Positions 24,646 to 36,093 of a stretch of DNA of 64,000 bases are shown here, piece by piece (positions within the stretch are counted from its first letter, which is position 1; every line of letters begins with the position of its first letter). The stretch spans positions 57,980,917-58,044,916 of the forward strand of contig CM049319.1 in assembly GCA_026874595.1 (NCBI GenBank), read 5' to 3'. A program made the translations under genes and the position numbers. Under the pieces are notes generated by a model, which did no database searches, was not told where the DNA came from, and worked only from the letters and a program-made list of their open reading frames with translations. This stretch comes from Sipunculus nudus. Taxonomy: Eukaryota; Annelida; Sipuncula; Golfingiida; Sipunculidae.

Positions 24646-25949
24646 AACAGAAGCTAGTAACTTTCAATGATAATTATATTTTTATATAAATTTTTCTCAT
24701 CAATTTGCATACAAATTTTAAGTGCAGAGAATTTCCATATTCTCAAAAGTTCCTGGTATGGTATGCAGATTTTATAGTACATTGGAATTCCCACGTTTAG
24801 TGACACTGACAGGACCTGGCTTTTATGCAGCTGCAACAGTTATTACAACTTTCTGTAATAAATCTGACTATAGTATTAATAACTGGGATGTGCATATAAA
24901 GTGAGATTACCCTGTATATGTGAAAAAAAAGATTCACAATGTATAGGAAAACAATTTATTAACTTGTAGAAGATTTACCAGTTATCCTCGATGTCAATAA
25001 CTCATAAATAAAATATACAACAAAATTAATTGACTAGATAAATTCTTATTAATTTATGTAAAATTCCTTAAATTCTTCCTTATTTGCAGATTTTTAATCC
25101 ATCTTGCCAAGTAACAAGAACAGTGGCCATGTGGCCAGTATTTCATTGGTTGATTCTGTGTCTGGCACTGCATAGATATCTGCCAGCCTGCAAAGATAAT
25201 TATAAATATAAATATACCAGATTTCAGCCTTATAGGTGCTACCAAAAGCTTGTTACCATAACCTCTTCTAATAGGGCCTCAGAACTGTCCATCAGCATGT
25301 ATATGCATTGTTTCTGGTTATTTCTATATATTTTATTCTATATATTTTAAAAACTACTGGCCTGGGACCCCTTGACATGTTCAAATTCTATAAGCCAAGA
25401 ATTTGCTCAACATTCAGGGACAAGTGACTCATGGGTCATGATGCTCAACTGCGTGACATGTTGGTTACCCCTATGATAATGGATTAGAGCCTTTAAATTA
25501 TGTAAGTGAGGACATAGTGACAGACAGACAGAAAGCTGATGGACAGAGACTTATCACTTTACTTCAGCATAATTGAAAGTCACCAGATCAAACTACACTA
25601 GTGTGTCAACAGAAATCTCATTTAGAACCAAAGAGATTTGCTCTAATGTCTTTAATGTCTCAACAACAGGTTATGATTTCTGGATTATTCCTATCCCCAA
25701 ACATATGAAACCTTAAATCCAGGCTTAATAATAATTAACATATCATTCTTATCATATGGCTATGTTCATCCTCATTCGATAGTGCCACCAACAGGCCATG
25801 GATTATCCTTAAATAAAATAATTATTGAAAGTCAGCTGAGCTAAAGAGAGAGAGAGACAGAAATTGATAATGTATCAAAGACAAGTGGCCTTTGTGGCTT
25901 GAAGCTCATGGGAATTTCACATGTCGACTTGATACATGTATTAATTGTA
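24646..25949. other. Non-coding stretch
   Basis: Mostly AT-rich. Positions 25370-25860 contain fragments (CAAGTGACTCATGGGTCATG, GATGCTCAACTG, GTCAGCTGAGC) like those of the repeat at 62690-63215. No supported gene. Confidence 0.45.
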
Positions 25950-27300
25950 TCCGCCAAAACAAAGTTTTGTGAATACTGTGTTTTTGACCGGGTTCCACTG
26001 CCACAGCATTTGTTTCTGGAATAGAACTCTGAGACCACTGGACAGATTTTTCCAAAACATTTACAAGATTATTGAGTCACATGTGAACTGGTGCCAAAAT
26101 ATTTAGCATTGACCTCCTCTCTCTAGTGCGTCCATCTGTGTGTCTGTTTTGACACATTAACCCAAATATCTAGGAAACCGTTTGACCGATTTTACACAAA
26201 TGTAGCCCTTGGATAGCTTTATAACATATATAAAAAATGGTGGCGCCACCTGCAACCATTTTCGCACAGCGTCCATCTGTTCACCTGCCTTGGGATAAAA
26301 TCATTCATATCTCTGCATTGGTTGGACTTATCTACCTGAAATTTTGCATGTGTATACATCCTGGACAGCTTTCTTGATTTAATGACAGGTGGCGCCACCT
26401 ACATCCATGTTTACACTGCAGACATCCAAGCTCATATCTCTGGAACCATTTGATCGGTTGGGCCAAAATTTTGCATGTGTACATATCTCACATAGCTCTT
26501 TACCATAGGCACAACTGGTGGCGCCACCTTTAACCATTTTTGCACAGGGTCCATCTGTTCATCTGCCTTGGGATAAAATCACTCATATCTCTGCATTGGT
26601 TGGACTTATCTACCTGAAATTTTGCAGGTATATATATCTTGGACAGCTTTCTCGATTTAATGACAGGTGGCGCCACTTACATCCATGTTTACACTGCAGA
26701 CATCCAAGCTCATATCTCTGGAACCGTTTGATCGATTGGGCCAAAATTTTGCATATGTATAGATCTCACATAGCTCTATATCATATGCAAATTAGTGGTG
26801 CCACCTGCAACCATTTTTGCACAGTTTTAGTCTGTTTGTGTGCCATTGGATAAAATCACTCATATCTTGGTAGTTGTTCGACTTGTCTGCCTAAAATTTT
26901 GCAGTTTTATATATCTTTGATAGCTTTCTTGATTTTATGAGAGGTGGTGCCACCTACATTCACATTTACGCTGCAGACATCTAAGCTCATATCTCAGGAA
27001 CCATTTAATCTATTGGGCCAAAATTTTGCATTTGTATAGATCTCACACAGCTCTTTATCATACACAAAACTGGTGGCGCAACCTGCAACCATTTTTGCAC
27101 AGCGTCTGTCTGTTTGTCTGCCATGGGATAAAATCACTCATATCTCGGCAGAGGTTTGACTTTTTGCATTTGTATACAATTTTGACAGCTTTCTGGATTT
27201 TGTGGTAGGCGGCACAACCTACATACACATTTCGGCTGCAGACATTCATGCTAATATGCAACAGATTCACGTAGTCGCTTGTCAACTACCAGTGTTCTAG
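25950..27300 (+). mobile_element. Helitron-like non-autonomous element H3
   Basis: Same family and orientation as H1 and H2. The left end is TCCGCCAAAACAAAG after a TA; the right hairpin is GTAGTCGCTTGTCAACTAC (one base off the H1 form), followed by CTAG at 27297-27300 and then T. The core has several diverged units with GGTGGCGCCACC near 26239, 26389, 26517 and 26666. Confidence 0.7.
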
Positions 27301-28100
27301 TAATCAATGTTGTGATCTTGTGAACCTTGAACAATGAAAAATTACTACCAGAGTGCTAAAAAAACCAGGCATTTTGTCCATAGGCCCTAGAAAATAGGAC
27401 ACAAATAGGGTTTCCAAGGAGATTTTACCAAGAATTCCCATGATGCTAAAGCAAAAAACACACACTATTGCGCGTGTAAAGCATCAAATCCGGAAAAAGT
27501 CTCTCAACTCTTTTTATCAATGACAAAACAGACTAAGGCCTGTGTCATTCGCATGTGGCACGCGTGTCATGCGTCAAGTGCATGATGTGCACTTGCCGCG
27601 TGGGTTTCCCTCCCAAGGACTCACATTCTATATAAAACTGCAGGTGAATGTTTGTTATAATTAACTGAACTATAATTATTGATCTGAATATGGATAGAAA
27701 ACATGCAACAAATCAACACAAATTTTTAAAAATCTTTAAGAATGGTGACTGAGTTCTGTCATATTTAGAACATGTTTGGTCACAAATATATTTGCATTCA
27801 AGTAATCCCATGCTGATTATCAAAATTACTATTTTTACAAAGATAAACAAAACAAAATAGGTGCTTGATTAATACCATCCTATCTGATGCGTGTCGTGCG
27901 TGTTGTAGCTGCGTTGGTGTGTTTTGAATTTGATGCCAGCCGTGCGTGTGGGGCACACAATACGCGAGCGTTAGTCTGTTTTGGCTTTAGGGCTATGTCC
28001 AACTGCTACAATTTGTGTCAATCTAACTTACCTGGTGCTAAAGGCTCACGAATATGTGACCTTATTCAGAAGAAGATTTAAAAAGATTTTACATTGCCCT
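27301..28100. other. Non-coding stretch with CpG-rich patches
   Basis: Patches at 27535-27610 and 27885-27975 are rich in GCGTG(T/C) words. The first has a perfect hairpin with arms CAAGTGCA and TGCACTTG near 27576-27596. TATATAAAA at 27631 is TATA-like, but no gene follows. Confidence 0.4.
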
Positions 28101-28189
28101 CCCTGGATCTTAATTAGTTATAGGTCCAACTGCTACCATCAGTTCCCATCTGACAGATAGGCTATGAAAATCATGTTCTATCATGTTGC

Positions 28190-29220
28190 TCACAGAATAT
28201 AGTCACAGTGACTCTATTGATGTTTCCAAGGATACATTTAAATTACATTTCTGGATCTAACATTTAAGATTATGGCCATGTCTGACTTTCAGGTGCTCAA
28301 AATTAGGTTTTCCTCTCATACCTCACCAAGTATAGGGCATCATGGTGTTGAAGGAGATTTGCCTATGACCTCCTTGAATTTTAAGTTAGAAAGTTCTAGG
28401 GATAACTGTTATGATTTGTGCCTATTTGACTTTCACAGTACTAAAATCATGTTTTTTTCTAAAGCTCACAGAATATATGTCACTGTGACTTAATTTCAAG
28501 ATTCAATAGAGACTTGCCAAGGACCTCCCTGGATTTTTAAATAGAAGGCTCTAGGTCCAATGTTGAGTTTTGTGCCCTGTCTGGGTGCTCAGATTCATGT
28601 GGTTTGCCAGTAGCTCATAAAATATATGTTACCATGACCTAATTTTAGGTTCCCAAGGAGATCAGTCTAAGACTACCCTGGATGATATGTTGAAAATTTC
28701 AAGGAAAATGGATATAATTTGTACCATGTCTGTCTGTTTTTGGTCCACTGTTTGCAGAATATAGGTCAACATGACCTAATTACAGGTTTCAAAGGCATTT
28801 TACCCAGAACCTCCCTGGATGTTGTGTTAGAAGATTCTACACCTAACAGATACAATTTGTGCCTGTGTGACATTCATTTTGCACATTTGACATCATTTTC
28901 CTAATGGTTGCAGAATATAGGTCATGATGACCTCATTTCATGAATGCAAGAGCATTTGTTCAGGACCTTTCAGAATGAAATTCAAGAATATTTTAGGACT
29001 AAGTGATGCAATATGTGCCCTGTCTGACTGCCCAAAATCATATTTCGGCCAGTAGTTCATCCAATATAGGTCACCATGACCTAATTTCAGGTTTCCAAGG
29101 AGATTTCCCCTACAACCTCCATGGATATACAGCTAAAAGTATCCAAGTCTAAAGGTTGCTATTTGTGCCCTGTTAAAGTCCAGACAGCCAGACAAAGGGT
29201 GATCGCAGTCAGCTAAGCTA
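28190..29220 (+). repeat. Degenerate ~145-bp tandem array
   Basis: The block (A)GAATATAGGTCACCATGACC followed by TAATTTCAGGTTTCCAAGG recurs near 28195, 28470, 28619, 28757, 28911 and 29061. It ends in GACAAAGGGTGATCGCAGTC and a GA-rich tail. A related single unit with the same end (AGAGGGTGATCACTATA) lies at 63040-63215. Confidence 0.75.
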
Positions 29221-29387
29221 CAGAAAGGAGACACAGAGAGAGAAAGAAAGAGAAAGAAAAACAGAGACAGATAGACAGAAAAAGAGAACAAAAATGTAAG
29301 AGCATGAGAAATAGAGAGACAGAAAGGAAGAAAGAGACAGAAAGGCAGTGAATGTGATGACCATAAGGTTTTTGTACAAAAATATAC

Positions 29388-29519
29388 CTGTCCTGGAGTT
29401 CCTGCATGACCTTTGACCCTGGATGCTGCTTCATGTACTCTCTGTACCCCGACCAAGTACTCAGGTACCCTATAAGGTCATTCAAGGTCATTTTCTTCTG
29501 AAGCTCTAGGCTGTCATCT
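29388..29519 (-). CDS. SAM-dependent methyltransferase, third coding exon
   Basis: On the minus strand the acceptor TATATTTACAG precedes an exon that completes an arginine codon and reads DDSLELQKKMTLNDLIGYLS, then TWSGYREYMKQHPGSKVMQE, then LQD and two bases of the next codon before the donor AG/GTATAT. The pattern of a hydrophobic segment, L(S/E)TWS(G/A)Y and a short basic helix is what follows the catalytic domain in TMT1/CRG1-like methyltransferases. Phase fits exon 2 exactly. The exon leaves two bases of an open codon, so one more coding exon is needed. I did not find it to the left; expected family length suggests 30-40 more residues. Confidence 0.85.
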
Positions 29520-31396
29520 CTGTAAATATAACAAAATATATTTGATAAAGCCTGGTGATTTAGGCACTGGTAGTCGGAGCAGGTGTATGGTATGAACCAG
29601 AGGTGTGCCAATTTATCTGTTATACTGTGGTTGCCTCTTCATTAGGGTTTCAAATTTCCAATAATCAAGAAAATAAAACATGCATGAATAAGATGCCACA
29701 TCTGCACATGTGAACAGTAATGTATTCTATATTCTCAATGACATCTCATATATAATGTGCCAGTAGCATCCATTTAAGCACATGCTGTATGTTTCACATA
29801 ATTCAAAGACTGATAATTTAAATAATATCAATTCTTTTTTTAAACTATACCATGAAGAATTTCCACCTATTCAATATTCCCTTAGCTCTTAGTGCAATTG
29901 TTTAGATTTGATTACATATTAGGTAATTCATATAAAAATGGTAATGCAAATTGTGAAAGTTCCTGTAGCATGGTAAATCATGAAAATAAAACCCTCACGA
30001 AACACTGAAGAAATGAAAATCATTAATATTTAACCTCACAAACATAAAGCCTACTACAGTATCTAGCAGGCCTGCCAAATCACTCTATTTCAAAAGAGTC
30101 AGTCTTTTTTTGCAACAATCAGCTGCACTCTTTTTTTTTCCCCCTCTTTTTTTGTGAAAGAATTCCAATTCATTTGGAACAAGAATTGGACATTTTGCAA
30201 TTTTTTGTATGCATATGTCACAACATGTGGAAAATACTCTTTATCTTCATGCAGGGGAAATTACGGAATGGGCGCCATGTATGTTCTGACTCTGGGAAAG
30301 AAATGCATCAAGATATATATATACCATTGTGGTATGAGAAGCACATTTTTATTCAGTCTATGTTATAAAATGGGGAATAGACGCTAATTTTACTCTTTTT
30401 TCTCTTTACTTTAAAAAATTTACTCTTTTTTTTCCGGAGCAATTACACTTTTTTTTTGTCCTTAACCTTTGGCAGGCGCGCTATGATTGATCGTTTTCTT
30501 TTATAATCAATTGTTTGCATTTCTGTATAATTAATCACTGTGACAAAGGATTATGTTCGGACATGGAAAAAATTCATAATCACAATTTCATATCCATAAG
30601 TCCAAGCTCGTTAGAGATATAAGAAAGACGTGACACTAAGTATCAAATAGCATTAAAACTTAACCTTGTGCGGTGAAGGGAACATGTGTCAACAACCACC
30701 CTGACCTTTCACTGTGATGTACTTTTCAGAACTTATATACTTGATCAATATCATAGGTACATTTTAATATACTAACTTTCTTTACAACAGATTATATGTT
30801 AATATAATAAAGGTACAGAAATAAAAAGTTACAAAATATTTGATAAATAATCCAGCTTTGGTTATTTTTTTTTCAATCATTGTACATGCATCTGTCACAG
30901 GGACATTACAAGAACTCTTCTTAGCAGGTACTAACTAGAGTCCAAGAATATCTACCAAGAGTAAGCCAGAAACCACAAATATCTTACAAATATGACAGGT
31001 GAATTGATGTTTTAAAGGTATCATTATTGTCAAAAACCTATCTATCAGTATTATCTTACCAAAAACTGAGATTTTAAATTTGACTTGATAAAAAATTTAA
31101 AGTTTAATTTTTCAACAAGAAAAACACAGAAGAGGAAAACAAAGAACAAAGATGGGTCACAAAGATTTTGTACAGTCTACTTCTTTTTATTCCTGATTTC
31201 AGAATCAAGAAAAAAGTTGGTTGTAGGTGAGGGTGGTGAACCATAGAGGGTGTCAGCATCATCTCATTAATATAAAGAAGGGAAATTGGGAATTTGTGAA
31301 TGGTTGGCAAAAGGCGGGTTTGGTGGATAAACGGGTGGCAAATTAAAAAGAGCATACTGTATCTGCAATGATATCTATCTTCATGATTCTACTGAC
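29520..31396 (-). other. Methyltransferase intron with a MITE-like insert
   Basis: Contains the TIR-bounded segment 30070-30477 and, near 30880-31000, a fragment of the R1 repeat tail (AGTAAGCCAGAAACCACA). The donor on the minus strand is AG/GTCAGT at 31396. Confidence 0.6.
30070..30477. mobile_element. Possible MITE with 10-bp inverted ends
   Basis: GCCTGCCAAA (30070-30079) and TTTGGCAGGC (30468-30477) are perfect inverted repeats. Just inside both ends are runs of CTCTTTTTTT. No clear target-site duplication was seen, so the boundaries are uncertain. Confidence 0.45.
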
Positions 31397-31494
31397 CTCT
31401 GCCAGTGCTGAAAAGGGAGCTGGAAACTTTGTAGGTGGTTGTCTATGTGGCCTCTGTGTGGATCCCAGTAGCCTTTCAGGGTTTCTCCATAAAA
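31397..31494 (-). CDS. SAM-dependent methyltransferase, second coding exon
   Basis: A 98-bp minus-strand exon between a T-rich acceptor (CTTTTTTTTTAG) and the donor AG/GTCAGT. It starts in phase 0 and reads FYGETLKGYWDPHRGHIDNH, then LQSFQLPFQHWQ and two bases completed by the next exon to arginine. The (F/Y)Y...L..YW...R..(V/I)D..Y/L pattern is typical of the region after the Rossmann core in TMT1/CRG1-like proteins (for example DDB_G0268948-type). A 60-aa minus ORF and a 68-aa plus ORF over the same bases are shadows. Confidence 0.85.
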
Positions 31495-31903
31495 CTAAAA
31501 AAAAAGACAAGTATCCAGTGATCAAAGATCATAACAGTATCAAAACCAGGCAAAATCCCTTACACTCAAAATAAATCAAAATGTTGTCTCCAATGCATAT
31601 TAAAACCCATAAATCATTTTAAACATGGTACAGAGTTCTTTCTCATGGTATATATGTATTTATGAAGTTCAAATTCATTTTCATATGATATTTTGAATTT
31701 GTAAAAATCTACATGATTACAAGCAACCATTAACAGCATACCTCTTTTAAATGTTAATATCAAACTACATGACAATTTATCAAAACTTTTTTTTTTTGCT
31801 TTTGGTCAAGCAAATGTCATTCTAACATAAAACTGATTTTTTAAATTTTTATTTGATAAAAAATATTTAAACTTGTTTAAAGGTCTAAAGGTGCAGGTGC
31901 TTC

Positions 31904-31924
31904 CCCCCCCCCCCCCCCCCCCCC
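31904..31924 (+). repeat. Poly-C run
   Basis: About 21 consecutive C in the intron between the first and second methyltransferase exons. Confidence 0.95.
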
Positions 31925-32051
31925 GTACCCCTGCTTAACAAAAATAGCATCTTTGTTTAGACATAACGGAAGACTACAAACTGTATTAATTATATAGGTA
32001 TATATATTTCAAATGAGAATACAAAACAGAATTGTGATAGTAAAGTGTTAC

Positions 32052-32516
32052 CTTTGAAACTAGGCTGGTACCCTGCTTATTGTCTAGTTTTATATTTCCA
32101 TACCCATAAGCCACAAGGACGCCAGTGTGAGGTTTTAGGACACGTTTGACTTCTGCATAAAACTTGGCTACATCAAGCCAATGAATAGCTTGCGCAACAG
32201 TTACAAGGTCAATGCTGTCAGTCTGAATGAATGACAAATCCTCCGCTGGGCCGACTTTAAATCTCAACCCAGCATGTCCCTTGGGCGCCTTGTCTATCTG
32301 AGCTTTGCTAACATCAAGTCCTAACACATCTGAAAACTTTTCCTTTAGTGGAAAAGTACTTTGTCCAGAACCACATCCTACATCTACTGCAGATTGAAAT
32401 GGACTTTCTGCCTCCTTGCAGAAGTTATATATGGCACTGAATACTGACTCTGGGTATGTTGGCCGGAACGCAGCATATTTGGCAGCATGTGCCGTTTCTT
32501 CAAACAAGCGTATCAT
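32052..32516 (-). CDS. SAM-dependent methyltransferase (class I, TMT1/CRG1-like), first coding exon
   Basis: This exon encodes residues 1-155 of a class I methyltransferase that would transfer a methyl group from S-adenosylmethionine; the substrate is unknown. Visible motifs: N-terminal RLFEETAHAAKYAAFRPTYP (about residues 3-22), glycine-rich SAM-binding motif I VDVGCGSGQ (44-52), the acidic residue after strand 2 in LGLDVS (65-70), GPAEDLSF (89-96), IDLVTVAQAIHWLD (102-115) and RVLKP (125-129). The HWLD...FY.E..RVLKP arrangement points to the yeast TMT1/CRG1 and DDB_G0268948-like family. I chose the ATG at 32516 because homologues start just before RLFE; an acceptor (TTCTTCTCAAACAG) at about 32557 suggests a 5' UTR intron. 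A short ATG-CTT-TAG sits upstream of the start. The donor is AAG/GTAACA. Confidence 0.88.
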
Positions 32517-32767
32517 GTGGCTGCTACTAAAGCATCTGTTTGCCAAATCTGTTTGAGAAGAAAAATTCAATTGTTAACAATAACAGACCAAGGTTGAATT
32601 ATTAAAAAAATATACCATGTAAACAAATATAGATTAACAGAATTAAGGAAACAAGAAATACTTCACTATGACAGATGTAACACAAAAATGTGTTATGACA
32701 AAACTAGTTATGGTGATCAAATAAATAATGACTTAACTGCCCATAATAAAACATTTAATGCAAAGTA

Positions 32768-32842
32768 TTAAGTTAGGCTGGTTCCCTGCCTTCTTTTGCT
32801 AGTTGGTGTAAACTCCTCAAATGTCACTGGATACATAAACTG
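32768..32842 (-). other. Exon-like segment upstream of the methyltransferase
   Basis: On the minus strand TGTTTTCAACAG is followed by an open frame QFMYPVTFEEFTPTSKRRQ, then GTSLT and a stop. Its last ~33 bases resemble the end of the methyltransferase first exon (both contain AACTAG, then AAG(G)CAGGG(T/A)ACCAGCCTA). It may be a decayed duplicate of that exon end, a terminal exon of another minus-strand gene, or chance. Confidence 0.25.
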
Positions 32843-33167
32843 CTGTTGAAAACACAAATACACTGATATAATCTTAAGTAATTTATCAATAAATTTCCAG
32901 GCAATAGTGAAGGTGAAATGGTATGCAAATGGCAGGTAATCTGACCTGTACCTGAAAGGCCTATTCATAGGCCTACATAGGCCTGAGTACCATTTGGTAG
33001 TAAGCAAAATGTAACAATACTGAGCTGATTGGTGACAGGTTCCTATATATGGATGAAGATGGGAGCATGGCTACAACAGAATAGTCGACTTGTCTGAATT
33101 CTCGAATTTACCTTGGTGAATCAGGTGGTCTGGAGCCAACCTTGGAATCTTTTGCTCACTTCTTGGT

Positions 33168-33634
33168 AGACCCAGTTGTGGCTCTGTTGTAAACACAGAG
33201 CCACAGGCCCATGCATTCAAATATCTAGCGGACAGGAACACATGCATCTTCTGACGATGCACAAAGTATATGTATCTTGAGTGTGGTGAACCAGGGCGAT
33301 TGTTTTAGCCAGCTGTGTGCAGTACAGGGGTGACATCATCACTGCTGTGAGTGTCCTTGTAACTGGACCACTGGCTTCACAAGAGCACTGGCTACATGGT
33401 GGTTACCAGGGTTACGCACTGGACTGTTTCAGCTTGCCAGGTGCATGTGTGTCACATTTCAGCTTGGTGGATCAGGAACTTAGCTGTGATAAAGTTACAC
33501 TTCCACTGCACACCTCTGGCTGAAACAATCAACCCGGCCCACTTTCATCTAACAGTGCATGCGATCTGGTCAGCTAGATAAATGCAGGCAGCAACCTTTG
33601 GCTCTGTGTTTACAACAGAGCCAAAACTGGGTCT
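33168..33634. mobile_element. Foldback MITE with hairpin arms
   Basis: A ~35-base arm at 33168-33202 recurs inverted at 33600-33634 with about one mismatch. Each arm itself contains a hairpin, GGCTCTGT paired with ACAGAGCC. Related words (CAGAGCCACAACTGGGTTTA, CCCCAGTTGTGGG) occur near 35255 and 35436, suggesting a second, smaller copy. Confidence 0.65.
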
Positions 33635-34031
33635 TACTTCTTGGATACCTTTGCCCTTGGCTTGGAGTGGCATCCACATATATATATTAAAAAATCCACT
33701 TCATTTTCTCCTTATGATATGTGGAGCCTAATACCCGCTAATACCTGGTATCTACTTTTTTATCTTTTTGGCCTCAGCTGGCTTAAGTCAATGTGACAAT
33801 CTCAAACCCCAAATACACTTTTTGTTCATTGTTCAGTCTCTGAAGCTGGTAAAAAGTGAGGGATTATCTTTAGTTAATAGATTTTAGTTAAAAGTACATC
33901 CTAGCTGGCCCAGATAGATAAATTTTACAACCTAATGGCTCATCTTTGGAATCCAGGCCACATTTCAACCCATGTCATCACATCAAACTGTATTATTTAT
34001 TTCAGCCATACCAGGATATTCCATACCTTAA

Positions 34032-34560
34032 CTAGAATACATATTAGCATGGATGTCTGCAGCTGAAGTGTGTATGTAGGTGGCGCCACCTGCCACAAAA
34101 TCCAGAAAGTTATCCAAGTTGTATACAATTGAAAAATTTTAGGCAGATAAGTCAAACCAGTCCTGAGATATAAGCCTGGATGTCTCATGTTGCAGATGGC
34201 GCCACCAGTTTTGCTTATGATGAAGAGCTATGTAAGATCTATACACATGCAAAATTTTAGCCCAATCGGTCAAATGGTTTCCCGAGATACGAGCTTGGAT
34301 GTCTGCAGCGTAAAAGTGAATGTAGGTGGCGCCAACTGTCATAACATCAAGAAAGCTATCCAGGAAGAATACACAGGCAAAATTTCAGGTGATTAAGTCT
34401 GTTCACTGCAGAAAAATGAGGCAGATGAACAGATTGACGCTGTGCAGAAATGGTTGTAGGTGCTCCACCATTTTCTATGTATGTTATAACGCTATCCAAG
34501 GGCAACATTTGTGCAAAATGTTTTTCCTGATTGGTCAAACGAGTTCAAAGATATGAAAGT
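34032..34560 (-). mobile_element. Helitron-like element H4, truncated
   Basis: Minus-strand copy of the H1-H3 family. Its 3' end on that strand reads ATATGTATTCTAG followed by T, with the terminal hairpin deleted. Core words ATGTCTGCAGC, GGTGGCGCCACC and the CAAATGTTGCCCTTGG block (inverted) are present. The left hairpin is missing. Confidence 0.65.
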
Positions 34561-34620
34561 ACCTAGAAAAATGAAGAACGAGATCAGAGCTATAGAGTTA
34601 GGTCTGCAGTAGCCTACTTA

Positions 34621-34643
34621 GTAAGCCTCCCAGCGAGGCTTAC
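34621..34643. repeat. Perfect 9-bp hairpin
   Basis: GTAAGCCTC and GAGGCTTAC separated by CCAGC, just beyond the end of H4. It could be the terminal hairpin of another element. Confidence 0.6.
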
Positions 34644-35439
34644 AAGCACTCTATTGAAAATATTGGTGTGTGAGCGAGGACACAGATTATTAGATAAATC
34701 AGATAATATGCTTAAAATAAACAAACGTGGGTCTTTACTGGATGTGTAAACCCTTTCTAATAAGTGAAAACGAGAAAATTTGCAGGTGGCTACTAGCCCC
34801 GCTTGGAACCATTGTTTTGCTTGCACTTTCTGTTTTATTCACTAGATGGCACTATTTTAGGGACCAGGCAGTAAATCTTATGCTTGGAATTAAGTTGGAT
34901 TTCCATGATGAATGAGCCTGACACCTAACAGCCAATCACAGAAGGAATTTTAAAACTGGCTTCTCCCTGTGTTGTCCTTGACCCTAAAGCAACATGTCAT
35001 GTTTGGTTAGAAACCTGCGAGCATCGCTTCCTAAATTTGCACTTGGATTATATGTTTCATTTTCTTATTTGAGCCAGAAAACAAGTAAGGAGTCGTAGTT
35101 CAGGGTATGTTAGCTAGATTATGTTTGGTAATTTGGCCATAGGAGGGACATTTAGTAATATCAGACAGGGCACCATAAGAATGCATGCAGTGCTTTTCGT
35201 CTCTGTATTTTAGAGACGGACACTCTGTCTAGGTCTGCAGATTTGTGTGCACCACAGAGCCACAACTGGGTTTACATCCAGACGTCTAGTTTTAACATGA
35301 TGGAAATAAAAGTGAAAATAATACAGACATACACAAGATACCCATACTACGCTTGGAATGTATTGGTATGTGTGCAGTTCTTGAAATCAAAACTAGCACT
35401 TCTCTGAAGTAAGTTCTCCTGCATGTTGAATGCAGCCCC

Positions 35440-35630
35440 AGTTGTGGGCGATAATAAACAAGGTGATGCAACTGACGTATCCCAAACAAAACACAGCGCC
35501 ACCTAACGGTCACATGGGTCTGGTCCGGTAGGTGGCGCGGTAATCAGTTAGTGCGCACGAGCATTGACGTCTACGTGACGCTAGAAGAAAGATGGGCGGA
35601 ATGTTGATTACGTTCATCTTGTGTTAAAAA
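35440..35630. promoter_or_regulatory. CpG-rich stretch with CRE-like sites
   Basis: Contains CTGACGTATCCC near 35472, ATTGACGTCTACGTGACGC near 35564 and AGATGGGCGGAA near 35591. TGACGT(C/A) matches the CREB/ATF half or full site. It lies about 3 kb upstream of the methyltransferase start on its strand, so it is a candidate promoter. Part of the left side overlaps MITE-like words, and no transcript start can be seen. Confidence 0.3.
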
Positions 35631-36049
35631 TATTAATTATATATCATTACCTGAGATGTTTAAATGAAATATTTGAATGAAAACATATCATTAATTTATT
35701 CACAGCTGCACAGATAACTATTTTTACATTAATATTATATATATAAAACCATAGATATAATATGTGGAGAATGCCAGTTTTTTACCTATCAACTGAGTGA
35801 GCTGCACCTGAGCGTGTTGCGCCGGTAAATAAAATAGAACAAAAATACGATTCACTTAATTACATTTGAAACGACCAAATAACAGGATATATCTTATTCA
35901 AAATATCCAAATTTTGAGAGATTTAAATAATCTGAGATAGATATTCAGGGGCGTAGCCAGGATTGCGGGAGGGGAGGGGGCAGGCGGATCCTGAAATTCG
36001 AAAAAAAGGGGGGGGGGGCGCTCATATGCATGTATTGGTACTATGAAAA

Positions 36050-36053
<4 letters not shown>

Positions 36054-36091
<38 letters not shown>
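36054..36091 (+). repeat. (TA)n microsatellite, left of the Penelope-like element
   Basis: Pure TA run immediately downstream, in element orientation, of the Penelope-like 3' sequence. Confidence 0.95.
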
Positions 36092-36092
<1 letters not shown>

Positions 36093-36093
<1 letters not shown>

